The translations under genes were made by a program, and so were the position numbers. DNA of 64,000 nucleotides from the NCBI RefSeq assembly GCF_023101765.2, contig NC_064239.1, positions 2,914,001 to 2,978,000 of the forward strand, given 5' to 3'. The first letter of the stretch is position 1; every line of letters begins with the position of its first letter. Origin of the DNA: Spodoptera frugiperda (Eukaryota > Arthropoda > Insecta > Lepidoptera > Noctuidae). The notes below the pieces were generated by a model. That model made no database searches. It had not been told where the DNA came from and worked only from the letters and a program-made list of their open reading frames with translations. Below are positions 49,601 to 52,520 of this stretch, in pieces.

Positions 49601-52273
49601 CTCTTAGATTGTCCCCACTATTTATAATAATGTACTTATCATTCTTGCACTCTCCCATTTTTGTTCGGCCCGGGCAGCTTCGACTACAATCCCGTGGAAT
49701 AAAAAACCTATGTGTTTTTTTAGACCATAATCTACCACTCTTCCAAATTTGAACTTGGTCCCTTCAGCCGTTTTGACGTGTAGGAGTAACAAACAAACAA
49801 ATATACAAACTTTTGCATTTATAATATTAGTAGGATTATATGTATGAATGCTTTACAGAATTTTAATTATGTAAATGTATTACAATAATAAACTAATTAC
49901 CCACATGTTTGTGTTCTGCAGTGTTTACAGATCAAGCAAAAAGTGAACTTGACTCGTAAGTCGTAACCGTTATGATTATGATGTAGCAATCGAGTCAAGG
50001 CGATGTACTCAATCGATATATTGTGATTCAATCGATTATAATCGATATAAGAACCACTTAGAGTGCCAATAAGTGTTTGTCGATTGCAACTATTGACCTT
50101 TGGAGATTTAGGATTTCCAAGAGTTGTTTTTAAATATAGAATTGTGGGGAAAACCTCTTTTTGATCAAAGATTCATTTATCACTTTTAGTTTGGGATGAA
50201 ATAATGTTTATTTCTGTATCTTCTAAAACGATTTATAGCAAAATTTAATACAACTTAAGTACGGTAACTTTATTCTTTTAAAATTGATATTTTTTAAATA
50301 AATAAGAAATACATAGCGGAAGCGCAATAGATATTAATTTGATATATCAGCTTAAATGTGGCATTGGCATTAGAATGAAAGAAATCTGTCAGTGATGGAT
50401 TAATTAATTATAAATAAATAAAATAAATAAATGTCTATTTCCGACGAATGAGGAAGAGCTTATACTGAAACACAGCGTAGGAATTAAAGGATATTTATTA
50501 CTCATAATCGTTTATACTCAAAATTTAAGAGTAACCATGAGAAAAATCACTAAAATCAGAAATTATCAAAAAGGAAATACTCTTGTTAAGTTACCATAAG
50601 ACTTATGAATTATTATTTCTTCAAGCACTATTATTACTGTATAAATTTTCAATGTTTGGTTTAGCAACAACTAAGTATTACATACGAATCCTTCCAAGCA
50701 TAACACATTTCCTCTTCAATAAATTATCTGTTGATTACCACACGAATAGATAATCTTCTAAGGATTAATTACAAATTACAAGTCTTTTGTCATTGATAAA
50801 TATGACAAGGTCTGACTTAGTGACATTTTCATCAATGGCCATTTCTAATTATTTCAGCAAATCAACTGTACGCTAACATGTTTTGAAAAGACGTAGCTAC
50901 AAGCGAGCTACTCTATAATTGTCAATGTGGTTTCCCAACAACTAAGTATTACATACGAATCCTTCCAAGCATAACACATTTCCTCTTCAATACATTATCT
51001 GCTGATTACCACACGAATAGATAATCTTCTAAGGATTAATTACAAGTCTTTTGTCATTGATAGATATGACAAGGTCCGACTTAGTGACATTTTCATCAAT
51101 TATTTCTAATTATTTCATTATCTTGTAGTACATGTTATTGAAAAACTAAGAAATCTTGTATTTTATTGGTCTTAGTACTCATGCACTTATGTAGTAAGAC
51201 GTACTTCGGTTGTAGTATTGTTGTTATAGTACACATTTTTCTTGAGAGATCGAGACTACTGAGATCGGGTTAATAATAAAGTCAATAAAACACAGAACTC
51301 TACAAAAAAAAAAACTTCGACGGAAACTCAAGTAAATTTATGACTGGATAGTTTCCTTTTCAAATGAATACGGAATTAATACTAAATTATTTATTGAACA
51401 TAACATTAATTTAATAAACATATTTCCTTCAATATAATTATTGAACAACTTGTATTAAAATTTATTTATTTACTATCATTATATACTTCTCTTGTTTTCT
51501 ACTTCTATATAAATAATTGCCTACATAGTAATAAATATGTGATTAGTTCAATGTTGTCATTAAATAGCAATTATATTATTGTTATGTACGCTTCCTACCT
51601 CCATGTTTATTTATACAGACGAGATTGTTATAGAGCTGTTAACTTCGCAACAAACATTGGAACAAAGACGCTAAGATATTATTGATATTTTATTATCATG
51701 TTACTGACGATATAATCATAATAAGTACAGATAGTTCGCGTTGCATATCGAATAACATTATCACGACTTCTTGTCACTATTTCGATAGGTACGTACTTTG
51801 TTTACTCTGCAATGTAACTGGTCAATGTAGGACAGTTCAATACCTCTTTATTTTTAAGTATCTACCTAGAGCGGTTCTAAAAAAATTGACCATGATACAG
51901 TTTGACTTGTGTTTTTGTTTGCTTGTATGAATTGCCTAAGTTATTGTTGCTAAAATCTAAGAACACGGTATCACTTGCCACAGTTTCAGGAACCTTTTCA
52001 GAATGAGTAACAAAAGTTGTATTTACCTTTAGTTATTCCCAGTTTGACAGTGCACGTGATATTGCTGAAATGTATGTCCACTGGATCAACTTTGGGGACC
52101 ATGTGAAGGCCCTGTGCAGACGAAGGGTTCCAACCAATCGGCTGAGCTTCCTTGGACGAACCCTGGACGGGAGGCATCGCGGCACTAGTCCCGGTAGTCC
52201 CGGTATCCGCAGACTTCCCGGATGTATACGCCACACTACTTTCGTCAACAATCTGCGCGCCGGCGAGCATCAT
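13474..52273 (-). CDS. ABCG half-transporter (ABCG1/ABCG4-like), 11 coding exons, complete
   Basis: Eleven exons (52027-52273, 23349-23519, 21391-21527, 19093-19238, 17455-17693, 16450-16700, 15702-15870, 15134-15234, 14587-14742, 13994-14199, 13474-13615) join in one frame of 654 codons; every border is GT/AG and all phases match. Order is nucleotide-binding domain then membrane domain, as in the ABCG subfamily. Walker A GPSGAGKST (105-113), Q-loop glutamines at 150-151, signature LSGGQ (206-210), Walker B LIMFLDEP with Glu231, and H-loop His263 (TVHQPS) are all intact, so ATPase function looks preserved. Residues ~398-654 hold about six hydrophobic spans. Half-transporters dimerise; relatives export sterols and other lipids, and some insect members are linked to ecdysteroids, but the substrate here is unknown. 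The start is bounded by an in-frame TAG 15 bases upstream. A paralogue begins head-to-head at 59360. Confidence 0.95.
13695..13740. repeat. Perfect hairpin, 16-bp arms (intron 10)
   Basis: Left arm 13695-13710 and right arm 13725-13740 (ACTCTTGTTAAAAAAA) are exact reverse complements with a 14-base loop. Confidence 0.85.
13768..13797. repeat. Perfect hairpin, 13-bp arms (intron 10)
   Basis: AGAATCGATAGAT and its exact reverse complement flank a 4-base loop (CCTC). It lies 27 bases from the hairpin at 13695-13740. Confidence 0.85.
13994..14199 (-). CDS. ABCG gene, exon 10, residues 540-607
   Basis: Phase 0 start, phase 2 end. It encodes a membrane span (GPTLSVPMMMFAGFGV), the LRWGSYISYLRYGLEG block typical of ABCG1-like proteins, and an extracellular loop with two Cys (DCNEALYCH). 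Confidence 0.95.
14200..14586. other. Intron 9 of the ABCG gene
   Basis: AT-rich intron, no repeat recognised. Confidence 0.6.
14587..14742 (-). CDS. ABCG gene, exon 9, residues 488-539
   Basis: Phase 0 at both ends. It encodes two hydrophobic spans around the MSSQP loop; SQSFGL-like VAQSFGLMIGAVFS is the usual ABCG1-family segment. Confidence 0.95.
14931..15051 (+). mobile_element. MITE copy, GCACGACGTCACCGC family (intron 8)
   Basis: Shares the core (ACGACGTCACCGCATCTG, TGCTCATGAT, AACCAGTAGAGCTTTTCTCC) with the elements at 2809-2975 and 47544-47755. The left arm is not preserved. Confidence 0.65.
15134..15234 (-). CDS. ABCG gene, exon 8, residues 454-487
   Basis: Starts with the second and third bases of codon 454. 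FPNEMSILSKEHFNRWYSLGSYY is the hallmark E/K-H-x-N-x-W-Y-S-L stretch of ABCG1-like proteins, followed by the start of a membrane span. Confidence 0.95.
15235..15701. other. Intron 7 of the ABCG gene
   Basis: Mostly AT-rich; its middle holds a MITE at 15388-15517. Confidence 0.5.
15388..15517 (+). mobile_element. MITE, TACCCTTAGTACGAGTTTG family, copy 2 (intron 7)
   Basis: Starts AGTACCCTTAGTATGAGC and ends TAAAACAAACTCTAAGG, matching the two ends of copy 3 at 27224-27381 with several changes. The inner arms (GCGTTCGGCG... and ...CGAATTCGCACTCG) are degraded. Confidence 0.65.
15702..15870 (-). CDS. ABCG gene, exon 7, residues 398-453
   Basis: Phase 0 start, phase 1 end. MTHLRL followed by VNVVVGIMLGSLFI is the first membrane span; a second hydrophobic segment follows (LLFAILMHHMMSPMMLTIL). 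Confidence 0.95.
15871..16253. other. Distal part of intron 6 of the ABCG gene
   Basis: No repeat recognised; a 61-codon open frame here shows no family features. Confidence 0.5.
16254..16437 (+). mobile_element. tRNA-derived SINE, GGTTGGCGCAGTGCC family, copy 1
   Basis: The head has a box A-like TGGCGCAGTGC and a box B-like GGTTCGATTGTA, with a body (TTGTTGTTTCAGGTCTCGG, GGTGTCATGTGTGTGAAC) shared with the copy at 43952-44120, and a short A-tail. It lies in intron 6 and its tail ends about 12 bases from the exon 6 donor. It is antisense to the ABCG gene. Confidence 0.8.
16450..16700 (-). CDS. ABCG gene, exon 6, residues 314-397
   Basis: Encodes the variable linker between the ATPase and membrane domains: IELSCGEYG, a polar stretch with DHQSIPSMEGL and TGGDEETSQSNQ, then LSVLMRRGFLKAKRDA, which leads into the first span. 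Acceptor TTCTTCAG, donor GTAAGT, phase 0. Confidence 0.94.
16701..17454. other. Intron 5 of the ABCG gene
   Basis: The proximal third (about 17190-17370) is a GC-rich patch starting near CACGTTCATTGCGGATCACC with CCGCGGGACTTCC inside, unlike the flanking AT-rich intron. It looks like a degraded dispersed repeat. Open frames of 76-89 codons across it on both strands show no family features. Confidence 0.4.
17455..17693 (-). CDS. ABCG gene, exon 5, residues 234-313
   Basis: Completes DEPTTGLDSSS (D-loop), holds the H-loop TVHQPS (His263) and the LAAGRCMYQG strand-turn typical of ABCG proteins, and ends at NPADY. Phase 2 start, phase 1 end. Confidence 0.96.
17694..18832. other. Intron 4 of the ABCG gene, proximal part
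   Basis: AT-rich, with a short (TATC)n tract at 17921-17944. Nothing else is recognised. Confidence 0.5.
17921..17944. repeat. (TATC)n microsatellite
   Basis: About six uninterrupted tetranucleotide units. Confidence 0.9.
18833..19033. mobile_element. MITE with ~40-bp terminal inverted repeats (intron 4)
   Basis: The left end (AAGGATACACTAGGGGACAA, ATGTCC) and right end (GGACATTTGTCCCCTAGTGT, ATCCTT) match as inverted repeats over about 40 bp. CpG-containing interior motifs (GCGACGTTG) are repeated. About 200 bp long and non-coding. It ends 60 bases from exon 4. Confidence 0.85.
19093..19238 (-). CDS. ABCG gene, exon 4, residues 186-233
   Basis: Contains the ABC signature LSGGQ (206-210) in QLSGGQRKRLSIALEL and Walker B LIMFLDEP. 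Phase 0 start, phase 2 end. Confidence 0.97.
19239..21390. other. Intron 3 of the ABCG gene (2.15 kb)
   Basis: AT-rich with no repeat boundary, exon or RNA gene recognised. Confidence 0.5.
21391..21527 (-). CDS. ABCG gene, exon 3, residues 140-185
   Basis: Contains the Q-loop region (MSCYIQQDDRLQ) and LTVGENMALAADLKLP. Phase 1 start, phase 0 end. Confidence 0.96.
21760..21910 (-). mobile_element. SINE-like element copy S3 (intron 2)
   Basis: Near full-length unit in the - orientation (T-run 21760-21766 to CTCCGG at 21910), containing CCTTGGGCGAGGCGGGAGG. It is on the same strand as the ABCG gene. No clear target duplication remains. Confidence 0.85.
21911..23348. other. Remainder of intron 2 of the ABCG gene
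   Basis: AT-rich; an 83-codon open frame on the + strand at 22960 shows no family features. Nothing else was recognised. Confidence 0.5.
23349..23519 (-). CDS. ABCG gene, exon 2, residues 83-139
   Basis: Contains Walker A GPSGAGKST (105-113) preceded by LRPRQLIAIM, and ends at a GTAAGT donor in phase 1. It is separated from exon 1 by the ~28.5-kb first intron. Confidence 0.97.
23619..24155. mobile_element. PIF/Harbinger-type MITE, 537 bp, TTA target duplication
   Basis: Ends GGGCCAACTCACACCGAAAG at 23619 and its inverted partner ending at 24155 match for about 37 bp or more; TTA lies immediately outside both ends (23616-23618 and 24156-24158). A 3-bp TTA duplication with GGG termini is the mark of PIF/Harbinger. 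The interior is GC-rich and includes a perfect 32-bp palindrome at 23934-23965. No transposase is present. It lies 100 bases upstream of ABCG exon 2, inside intron 1. Confidence 0.85.
24156..24942. other. Intron 1 of the ABCG gene, nothing certain
   Basis: AT-rich. The part near 24230-24360 (GGATTAAAGATTAGGGAGTG, CCGGTGGCCACCCTCAAC) is GC-richer and may be a repeat remnant. Confidence 0.35.
24943..25190 (+). mobile_element. tRNA-derived SINE with intact pol III boxes
   Basis: The head holds box A TGGTCAAGTAG (24957-24967) and box B GTTCGATTC (25005-25013), both exact to consensus and 38 bases apart. The body (GCGCACGGAGTCTGAAATTG) and tail (CTGCCTACCCCTTCGGGGAT, AAAAGG) follow. Tail sequence of the same type occurs at 32265-32335 and 53835-53900. 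It is not a functional tRNA: the region between the boxes has no anticodon-arm fold that I could see. Confidence 0.8.
25640..26780 (+). repeat. Long dispersed repeat of lepidopteran type, class uncertain
   Basis: Starts about ATACATATAATAAAATCG, contains the (TTTGTCTG)n tract and AATCTCAGAAACGGCTGATC, and ends about ACGAAGTCGCGGGCAAAAGC, TAGTC. I recognise these as parts of a very common moth/butterfly repeat, but no ends, target duplication or coding frame allow a class. Pieces of the same or related repeats occur near 42400-42560, 45720-45905 and 49675-49855. Confidence 0.45.
25760..25848. repeat. (TTTGTCTG)/(TTTATCTG) microsatellite-like tract
   Basis: About eleven 8-base units with G/A alternation, inside the dispersed repeat at 25640-26780. 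Confidence 0.9.
26781..27223. other. Intron 1 of the ABCG gene, nothing recognised
   Basis: AT-rich; no exon or repeat ends. Confidence 0.4.
27224..27381 (+). mobile_element. MITE, TACCCTTAGTACGAGTTTG family, copy 3 (complete)
   Basis: Ends GTACCCTTAGTACGAGTTT and its inverted partner AAACTCATACTAAGGGCAC. Inner inverted arms of about 33 bp (CGAAACGAGAGCGCGTTTGG against CCAAAGGCGCTATCGTTTCG) make the whole 158 bp a near-palindrome. This is the best-preserved of three copies. Confidence 0.8.
27731..27883 (+). mobile_element. SINE-like element copy S4 (intron 1)
   Basis: Starts AGAGCTGCGGACTATCTAGC and ends TTGGATGATTTTGCCCCATT. The flanks (27712-27729 and 27884-27900) look like a diverged target duplication around AAGTA...ATACC. 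It is antisense to the ABCG gene. Confidence 0.8.
28209..28335 (-). mobile_element. SINE-like element copy S5, 5'-truncated (intron 1)
   Basis: T-run then AGGGGGAAACTCATCCAATG, reaching only to GGAGCCCCGGTAACC; the GGAGCTGCGG start is missing. Confidence 0.8.
28336..29275. other. Intron 1 of the ABCG gene, nothing recognised
   Basis: AT-rich. Two partly matching segments around GCATGCAATGTACCTAC/ATAATGTACCTACTTAGG (about 28780-28860) are the only pattern seen. Confidence 0.4.
29293..29441 (+). mobile_element. SINE-like element copy S6 (intron 1)
   Basis: Starts GGAGCTGCGGACTGATTAG and ends with a short A-run. A 15-bp duplication with one mismatch (TAGTGTATTGTATTT at 29276-29290, TAGTATATTGTATTT at 29442-29456) flanks it. 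Confidence 0.88.
29457..30176. other. Intron 1 of the ABCG gene, nothing recognised
   Basis: AT-rich; no exon or repeat ends. Confidence 0.4.
30177..30287. mobile_element. Short foldback MITE, TACAGGRTGTYCYTGA ends
   Basis: Two ~52-bp arms face each other around AACTT, sharing CAGGTGATCGGCA in the middle and TACAGG at the outside, in 111 bp. TA flanks hint at a Tc1/mariner-type insertion but this is uncertain. Confidence 0.75.
30288..30920. other. Intron 1 of the ABCG gene, nothing recognised
   Basis: AT-rich with a modest GC-richer patch near 30540-30660; no exon signals. Confidence 0.4.
30945..31071 (-). mobile_element. SINE-like element copy S7, 5'-truncated, 24-bp target duplication
   Basis: Flanks 30921-30944 and 31072-31095 are identical over 24 bases (central part AAGTTGAACTAGAGAC). 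The element starts at a short T-run, shows an internal gap, and stops at CAGCTAGGCAG, about 15 bases short of the family's usual start. It lies in intron 1, on the ABCG strand. Confidence 0.9.
31425..31685 (+). repeat. Dispersed repeat family GAGCAGACGGATCACCTGATGG, copy 2
   Basis: Shares GTAAACGAGCAGATGGATCG, TTAGGAATTTAAGGGTTG, CTCCGGTAACCTCACTCAC and TTTCACGTCGGTTTTCTGTG with copy 1 at 7097-7365; about 25 bases are missing near the start. Confidence 0.75.
31686..33623. other. Intron 1 of the ABCG gene, largely featureless
   Basis: AT-rich. Only the SINE-tail fragment at 32265-32335 is recognised. Confidence 0.45.
32265..32335 (+). repeat. SINE tail fragment (CTACCCCTTCGAGAATAAAAG)
   Basis: GTACATTGTACAGTGGCATT, then GCGCCTACCCCTTCGAGAAT and AAAAG; the same pattern is found at 53835-53900 (reverse) and at the end of the SINE at 24943-25190. 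The tRNA-like head is missing. Confidence 0.6.
33627..33771. mobile_element. PIF/Harbinger-type MITE, 145 bp, TTA target duplication
   Basis: The ends GGGCGCTTTTCCAACAGAGA and TATCTGGTGGAAAAGCACCC are inverted repeats of about 20 bp; TTA sits immediately outside both (33624-33626, 33772-33774). Non-coding interior. Confidence 0.85.
33775..34181. other. Intron 1 of the ABCG gene, nothing recognised
   Basis: AT-rich; no exon or repeat ends. Confidence 0.4.
34182..34295. repeat. Cluster of three hairpins forming a larger cruciform
   Basis: Hairpin 1 (34182-34209): GAGAAGAAAGGA and its exact reverse complement around a 4-base loop CTAA. Hairpin 2 (34237-34260): GAAGAAAGGA and reverse complement around TTAG. 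Hairpin 3 (34270-34295): CGTCAGTGGTT and a one-mismatch partner around GATT. Hairpins 1 and 2 also lie in arms that are inverted copies of each other. Confidence 0.8.
34296..35473. other. Intron 1 of the ABCG gene, with a GC-richer patch
   Basis: AT-rich to about 34950. The patch 34970-35200 has several CpGs, open frames on both strands (61-90 codons) and, on the - strand, a good donor sequence (GTGGTAAGT, splice after 35004). It might be a non-coding alternative first exon of the ABCG gene, but nothing proves it is transcribed. Confidence 0.3.
35507..35651 (-). repeat. 3' tail block of the LINE, identical in kind to the SINE-like family
   Basis: The last ~145 nt of the LINE before its poly(A), from GGAGCTGCGGACTACCTAGC to the A-run, is the same unit found as stand-alone elements at 10628, 11380, 21760, 27731, 28209, 29293, 30945, 54698, 56266 and 58057. 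Confidence 0.93.
35796..38978 (-). CDS. LINE ORF2: endonuclease-reverse transcriptase, 1060 residues
   Basis: Catalyses target nicking and target-primed reverse transcription. Numbering from the ATG at 38976-38978: residues 1-~215 are the APE-like endonuclease (LLQANINHC, VVSEPY with Glu37, LVLGDFNAKN near 122-131, SDHRYI near 201-206); the reverse transcriptase has NTAPGPDGLH, AYRPIVLLD, motif A SLDIANAF (Asp583) and the catalytic YADD (672-675); the C-terminus has a zinc-knuckle-like C-x2-C-x9-H-x4-C (CHHCEDRPEDTVEHTVAVC). The endonuclease start LQANINHCAAAQDLL fits the R1 clade. No internal stop is present. The start is set by the TAATG junction with ORF1; a longer frame to 38987 exists only with a non-ATG codon. 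Confidence 0.93.
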   Translation of the reverse strand: MNPFRLLQANINHCAAAQDLLLQSMAQWSINVAVVSEPYFVPPRDHWVADLDGSVTIISSAAAGTPTLESARRGRGCVAARFGEIAVVGVYFSPNRTLVEFHNSLRELAAVVVGFRSLPVLVLGDFNAKNLAWGSRFTDVRGRMVEDWALETGLVVLNRGSVSTCVRMQGESVVDISFASPALSPRVVDWRVMEEVETFSDHRYIRFNVSAESADPPVRQAPCGPRWALRQLDRELFLEAAIVQAWVIPPDRPADIDEEARWLQDAMSRICDVAMPRVRPGQRKRQVYWWSQELAALRSECVAARRRYTRHRRLRIRAPDAEVREAELYEGYKVAKAALKAEIWRAKEEARREMLETLNRDPWGRPYRMVRDKLRTWAPPLTQSLRPEVVEEVVGTLFPRLRRGFTPPSMTPPPAVPNAGHSDDDDDIVPEVTEAELRAAVRRMGAKNTAPGPDGLHGKAWVLASEALGPRLIGLYSACLERGQFPLQWKTGKLVLVKKPGRPADSPSAYRPIVLLDEVGKVFERIISNRLVAHLSGFGPDLADGQFGFRRGRSTVDAIMRVRDLTTGTAVSRGKVVVAVSLDIANAFNSLPWSCILEALRYHRVPTYLRHIIEAYLTDRFVIYPGHQGEWKRREMSRGVPQGSVLGPLLWDIGYDWVLRTDLPNGVGVICYADDTLVLAHGRSHQAAANLMERAVATVVDRIRQLGLEVALHKSEAMCFHGRGNAPPPGGSQITAGGVSIGVETTMKYLGLVLDSRWNFVEHFRRLAPKLERTGAALKRLLPNLGGPNASCRRLYAGIVRSMALYGAPVWAPNLMRRPARALLTSQRVMAIRVIRGYRTISGEAANLLAGLPPWDLEAKVLARVFSLRADACRRGETPLPRQISAWRDELRRDLMAEWQQRLSQPRAGLAVIAAVSPLFEEWLERRHGVLTYRLTQVLTGHGSFGRFLFLIGREETPGCHHCEDRPEDTVEHTVAVCPAWAEHRQVLRDVVGDGDLSRPALVQAMVRSERDWDAVSSFCEAVMLAKEEAGRVREQTSSRPSRRERHSGRRGSRDDLRPP
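38978..41113 (-). CDS. LINE ORF1: gag-like RNA-binding protein with three zinc knuckles, 711 residues
   Basis: The first ATG of the frame is at 41111-41113 (MEKIHLKNKK). The N-terminal half is low-complexity, Ser/Pro/Arg-rich and basic, with a middle stretch rich in Lys/Arg/Gln (EARKRRKKAQRQRRQQERKE). Residues ~600-661 hold two exact C-x2-C-x4-H-x4-C knuckles (CYRCHVGHHVSVKC and CFRCGQPGHKAGTC) and a longer third one (CDAC...H...C). Proteins of this kind coat the element's RNA in a particle. The frame ends ...VVMDCH with TAA at 38978-38980, overlapping the ORF2 ATG. Confidence 0.92.
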   Translation of the reverse strand: MEKIHLKNKKQPPEKERAGELSSPAVVVAESPSGSGARGEALVSSGKSHTRVPSREGSDSESDSSSVSGVSVISMRQTRSTFKRPRTEEVRGLSSSSNTQEAPAPPKIPTTARGRGRGKAKRLSVTARSKPAKRLAAEDTPRSGALSDSSIKEVSDADGMEGERGTGTLRQTIKEALRQVAGKKFQSTKAAQLKSVEAEIMAAVFDVCRVPSAGKVHKELAEMRQELARLSASNAALETELRSTKAELAACRGSHPQPSAEPDMLGLMRREMAAFQQRFNVLEGRLLRPSLAASSLATSRSYAAVAARSSTSSGQTGCGAQQVAGPRAAPPTRTPAPPAVQAQATPAANASSGRKRRSKGAAVQQAEALATGAPTPTARGPDGSEWQVVGEARRVAKEARKRRKKAQRQRRQQERKEKRAAALLLAPKTAAVVITLQPDAVKRGMTYGDVLAKLKGAVTPAEFGAPNGFAIKATATGARLLEVPGATSGPSADALAERLRACLSVDEVRVSRPNKCLDLRIIGLDDSVTEQEVVAAVARTGGCPVDQVKAGTIRPDNSGLRTVVVSCPVTAAQKIKEGKRLLVGWVSAQVKLLEVRPLRCYRCHVGHHVSVKCTSEVDRSDRCFRCGQPGHKAGTCTAPLHCDACAAAGKPANHRAGSKTCSPPTKPRGKGRPSAAPVVSTAATVAVATATAAAVSAGCNAAREEVVMDCH
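41114..41717 (-). promoter_or_regulatory. LINE 5' UTR
   Basis: About 600 GC-rich bases between the 5' target duplication and the ORF1 ATG. R1-type elements usually start transcription from an internal promoter in this part, but no defined promoter motif was located. Short frames on both strands are shadows of base composition. Confidence 0.6.
41733..42400. other. Intron 1 of the ABCG gene; possible repeat remnant
   Basis: A GC-richer patch (GGAGCCGACCCGTAGCGGGA at about 41910, GGTTAGGGCTCCAGAGACAG, and GGCCGGAGCCTGACCTACGG near 42112) interrupts AT-rich DNA. It looks like part of an older repeat, but no ends are seen. Confidence 0.35.
42401..42560. repeat. Dispersed-repeat fragment (CTAGCTGATCCGGTAAACTTC)
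   Basis: Segments such as CTAGCTGATCCGGTAAACTT and ATCGGTCCAGCCGTGTA resemble one end of a common lepidopteran repeat also hinted at near 49675-49855. Class uncertain. Confidence 0.4.
42561..43951. other. Intron 1 of the ABCG gene, nothing recognised
   Basis: AT-rich, with a short inverted pair CAGCTTACA/TGTAAGCTG near 42670-42692. No exon or repeat ends. Confidence 0.4.
43952..44120 (+). mobile_element. tRNA-derived SINE, GGTTGGCGCAGTGCC family, copy 2
   Basis: Same body as copy 1 (TTGTTGTTTCGGGTCTGGG, AACTTGTATGTTTGTAAACG, AGGGCAACGTTT). The box B part of the head is deleted (CGCAACGTAATTTTTTGT in its place), so it is unlikely to be transcribed by pol III. Confidence 0.72.
44121..46929. 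other. Intron 1 of the ABCG gene, mostly featureless
   Basis: AT-rich. The part 44640-44870 is GC-richer (GGGCTTGCCTCAGATGGGCC) and may be an old LINE fragment; 45720-45905 contains TTTGTCTGTTTGTTCGTCTG and GACATCAGCTAGTA, matching the style of the repeat at 25640-26780. No exon is seen. Confidence 0.4.
46930..47165 (+). repeat. LINE 3'-end-like fragment (GTCCACTGCTGGACATAGGCCT)
   Basis: Contains TCCACTGCTGGACATAGGCC and TGGCACGCCACGG. This is a pattern I associate with the coding 3' end of RTE-type LINEs in Lepidoptera. The open frame of 87 codons here is a remnant, not a gene. A small hairpin (ACGCATCC/GGATGCGT) follows. Confidence 0.45.
47166..47543. other. Intron 1 of the ABCG gene, nothing recognised
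   Basis: AT-rich; no repeat ends. Confidence 0.4.
47544..47755 (+). mobile_element. MITE, GGTTTACTCACATAAATT family, best-preserved copy
   Basis: The left end (GGTTTACTCACATAAATTA, TATGGAGAAAAGTTCT) is an imperfect inverted repeat of the right part (AGAGCTTTTCTTCATATTTA, CGTGAGTAAGCC). The GC-rich core GCGACGTCGCCGCGTCTGCG is shared with 2809-2975, and homology to that copy continues through ACGATAGTTAT. Confidence 0.75.
47756..50664. other. Intron 1 of the ABCG gene, mostly featureless
   Basis: AT-rich. 48494-48578 is a dispersed repeat (listed separately) and 49675-49855 is a probable repeat end (CAGCTTCGACTACAATCCCG... CATTTATAATATTAGTAGGA). No exon is seen. Confidence 0.4.
48494..48578 (-). 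repeat. 85-bp dispersed repeat, partner of 60176-60258
   Basis: Reads on the - strand as ACTGACAGACAGACTGACGG ... GACGTTTCAAAAGTGCC ... AGGATTAATTGAA. The same sequence lies on the + strand at 60176-60258, so each copy is in the sense orientation of its own ABCG gene's first intron. Confidence 0.75.
50665..51116. repeat. Direct duplication, copies 271 bp apart
   Basis: Copy 1 (50665-50856) and copy 2 (50936-51116) begin CAACAACTAAGTATTACATA and stay about 95% identical, apart from two small deletions in copy 2. About 80 unrelated bases lie between them. It sits in ABCG intron 1, 0.9-1.4 kb downstream of exon 1. Confidence 0.9.
51117..52026. other. Intron 1 of the ABCG gene, donor-proximal part
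   Basis: AT-rich; an 82-codon open frame at 51682 shows no family features. Confidence 0.45.
52027..52273 (-). CDS. ABCG gene, exon 1, residues 1-82
   Basis: Starts ATGATG; an in-frame TAG lies 15 bases upstream (52286-52288), so no longer N-terminus is possible on this exon. The first 60 residues are polar and low in hydrophobics; VDIHFSNITCTVKLGITK is the first strand of the ATPase domain and parallels VDIEFNNITLQVSEGLTSR in the divergent paralogue. The donor follows the first base of a codon (AAA G/GTAAAT). Confidence 0.93.
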
Positions 52274-52520
52274 TTCGATCGCGAACTAAACGTTCCTTCG
52301 ACTCAAGTTCCGCGCGTGCGCGCTACGTTACGTCGCGCATTCAAGTGCGCGCGCGCTTCGCTCCACCGCGAAGTGGACTATTGGAACCCTTTGTCCGTAG
52401 CCGGTAAATAATTGCACACGCATTTGTTTCATTGCACGTTAATTTGTAAATGAGTGTCGGACAACACTCTATTAACGTGTCGGTGTGCGTGCGTGCGTGT
52501 GTGTGCGTACCGGTGAACAA
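52274..52520 (-). promoter_or_regulatory. CpG-rich 5' flank and likely promoter of the ABCG gene
   Basis: Dense in CpG (GCGCGTGCGCGCTACG, GTCGCGCATT, GCGCGCGCGCTTCGC) compared with the AT-rich surroundings, followed by a (GTGC)n-like tract near 52487-52508. Position and composition fit a promoter and 5' UTR. The transcription start is not identifiable. Confidence 0.5.

Noticed and set aside
52070..52411. 113-codon + strand open frame
   Set aside because: Antisense shadow of ABCG exon 1 and its CpG-rich promoter.
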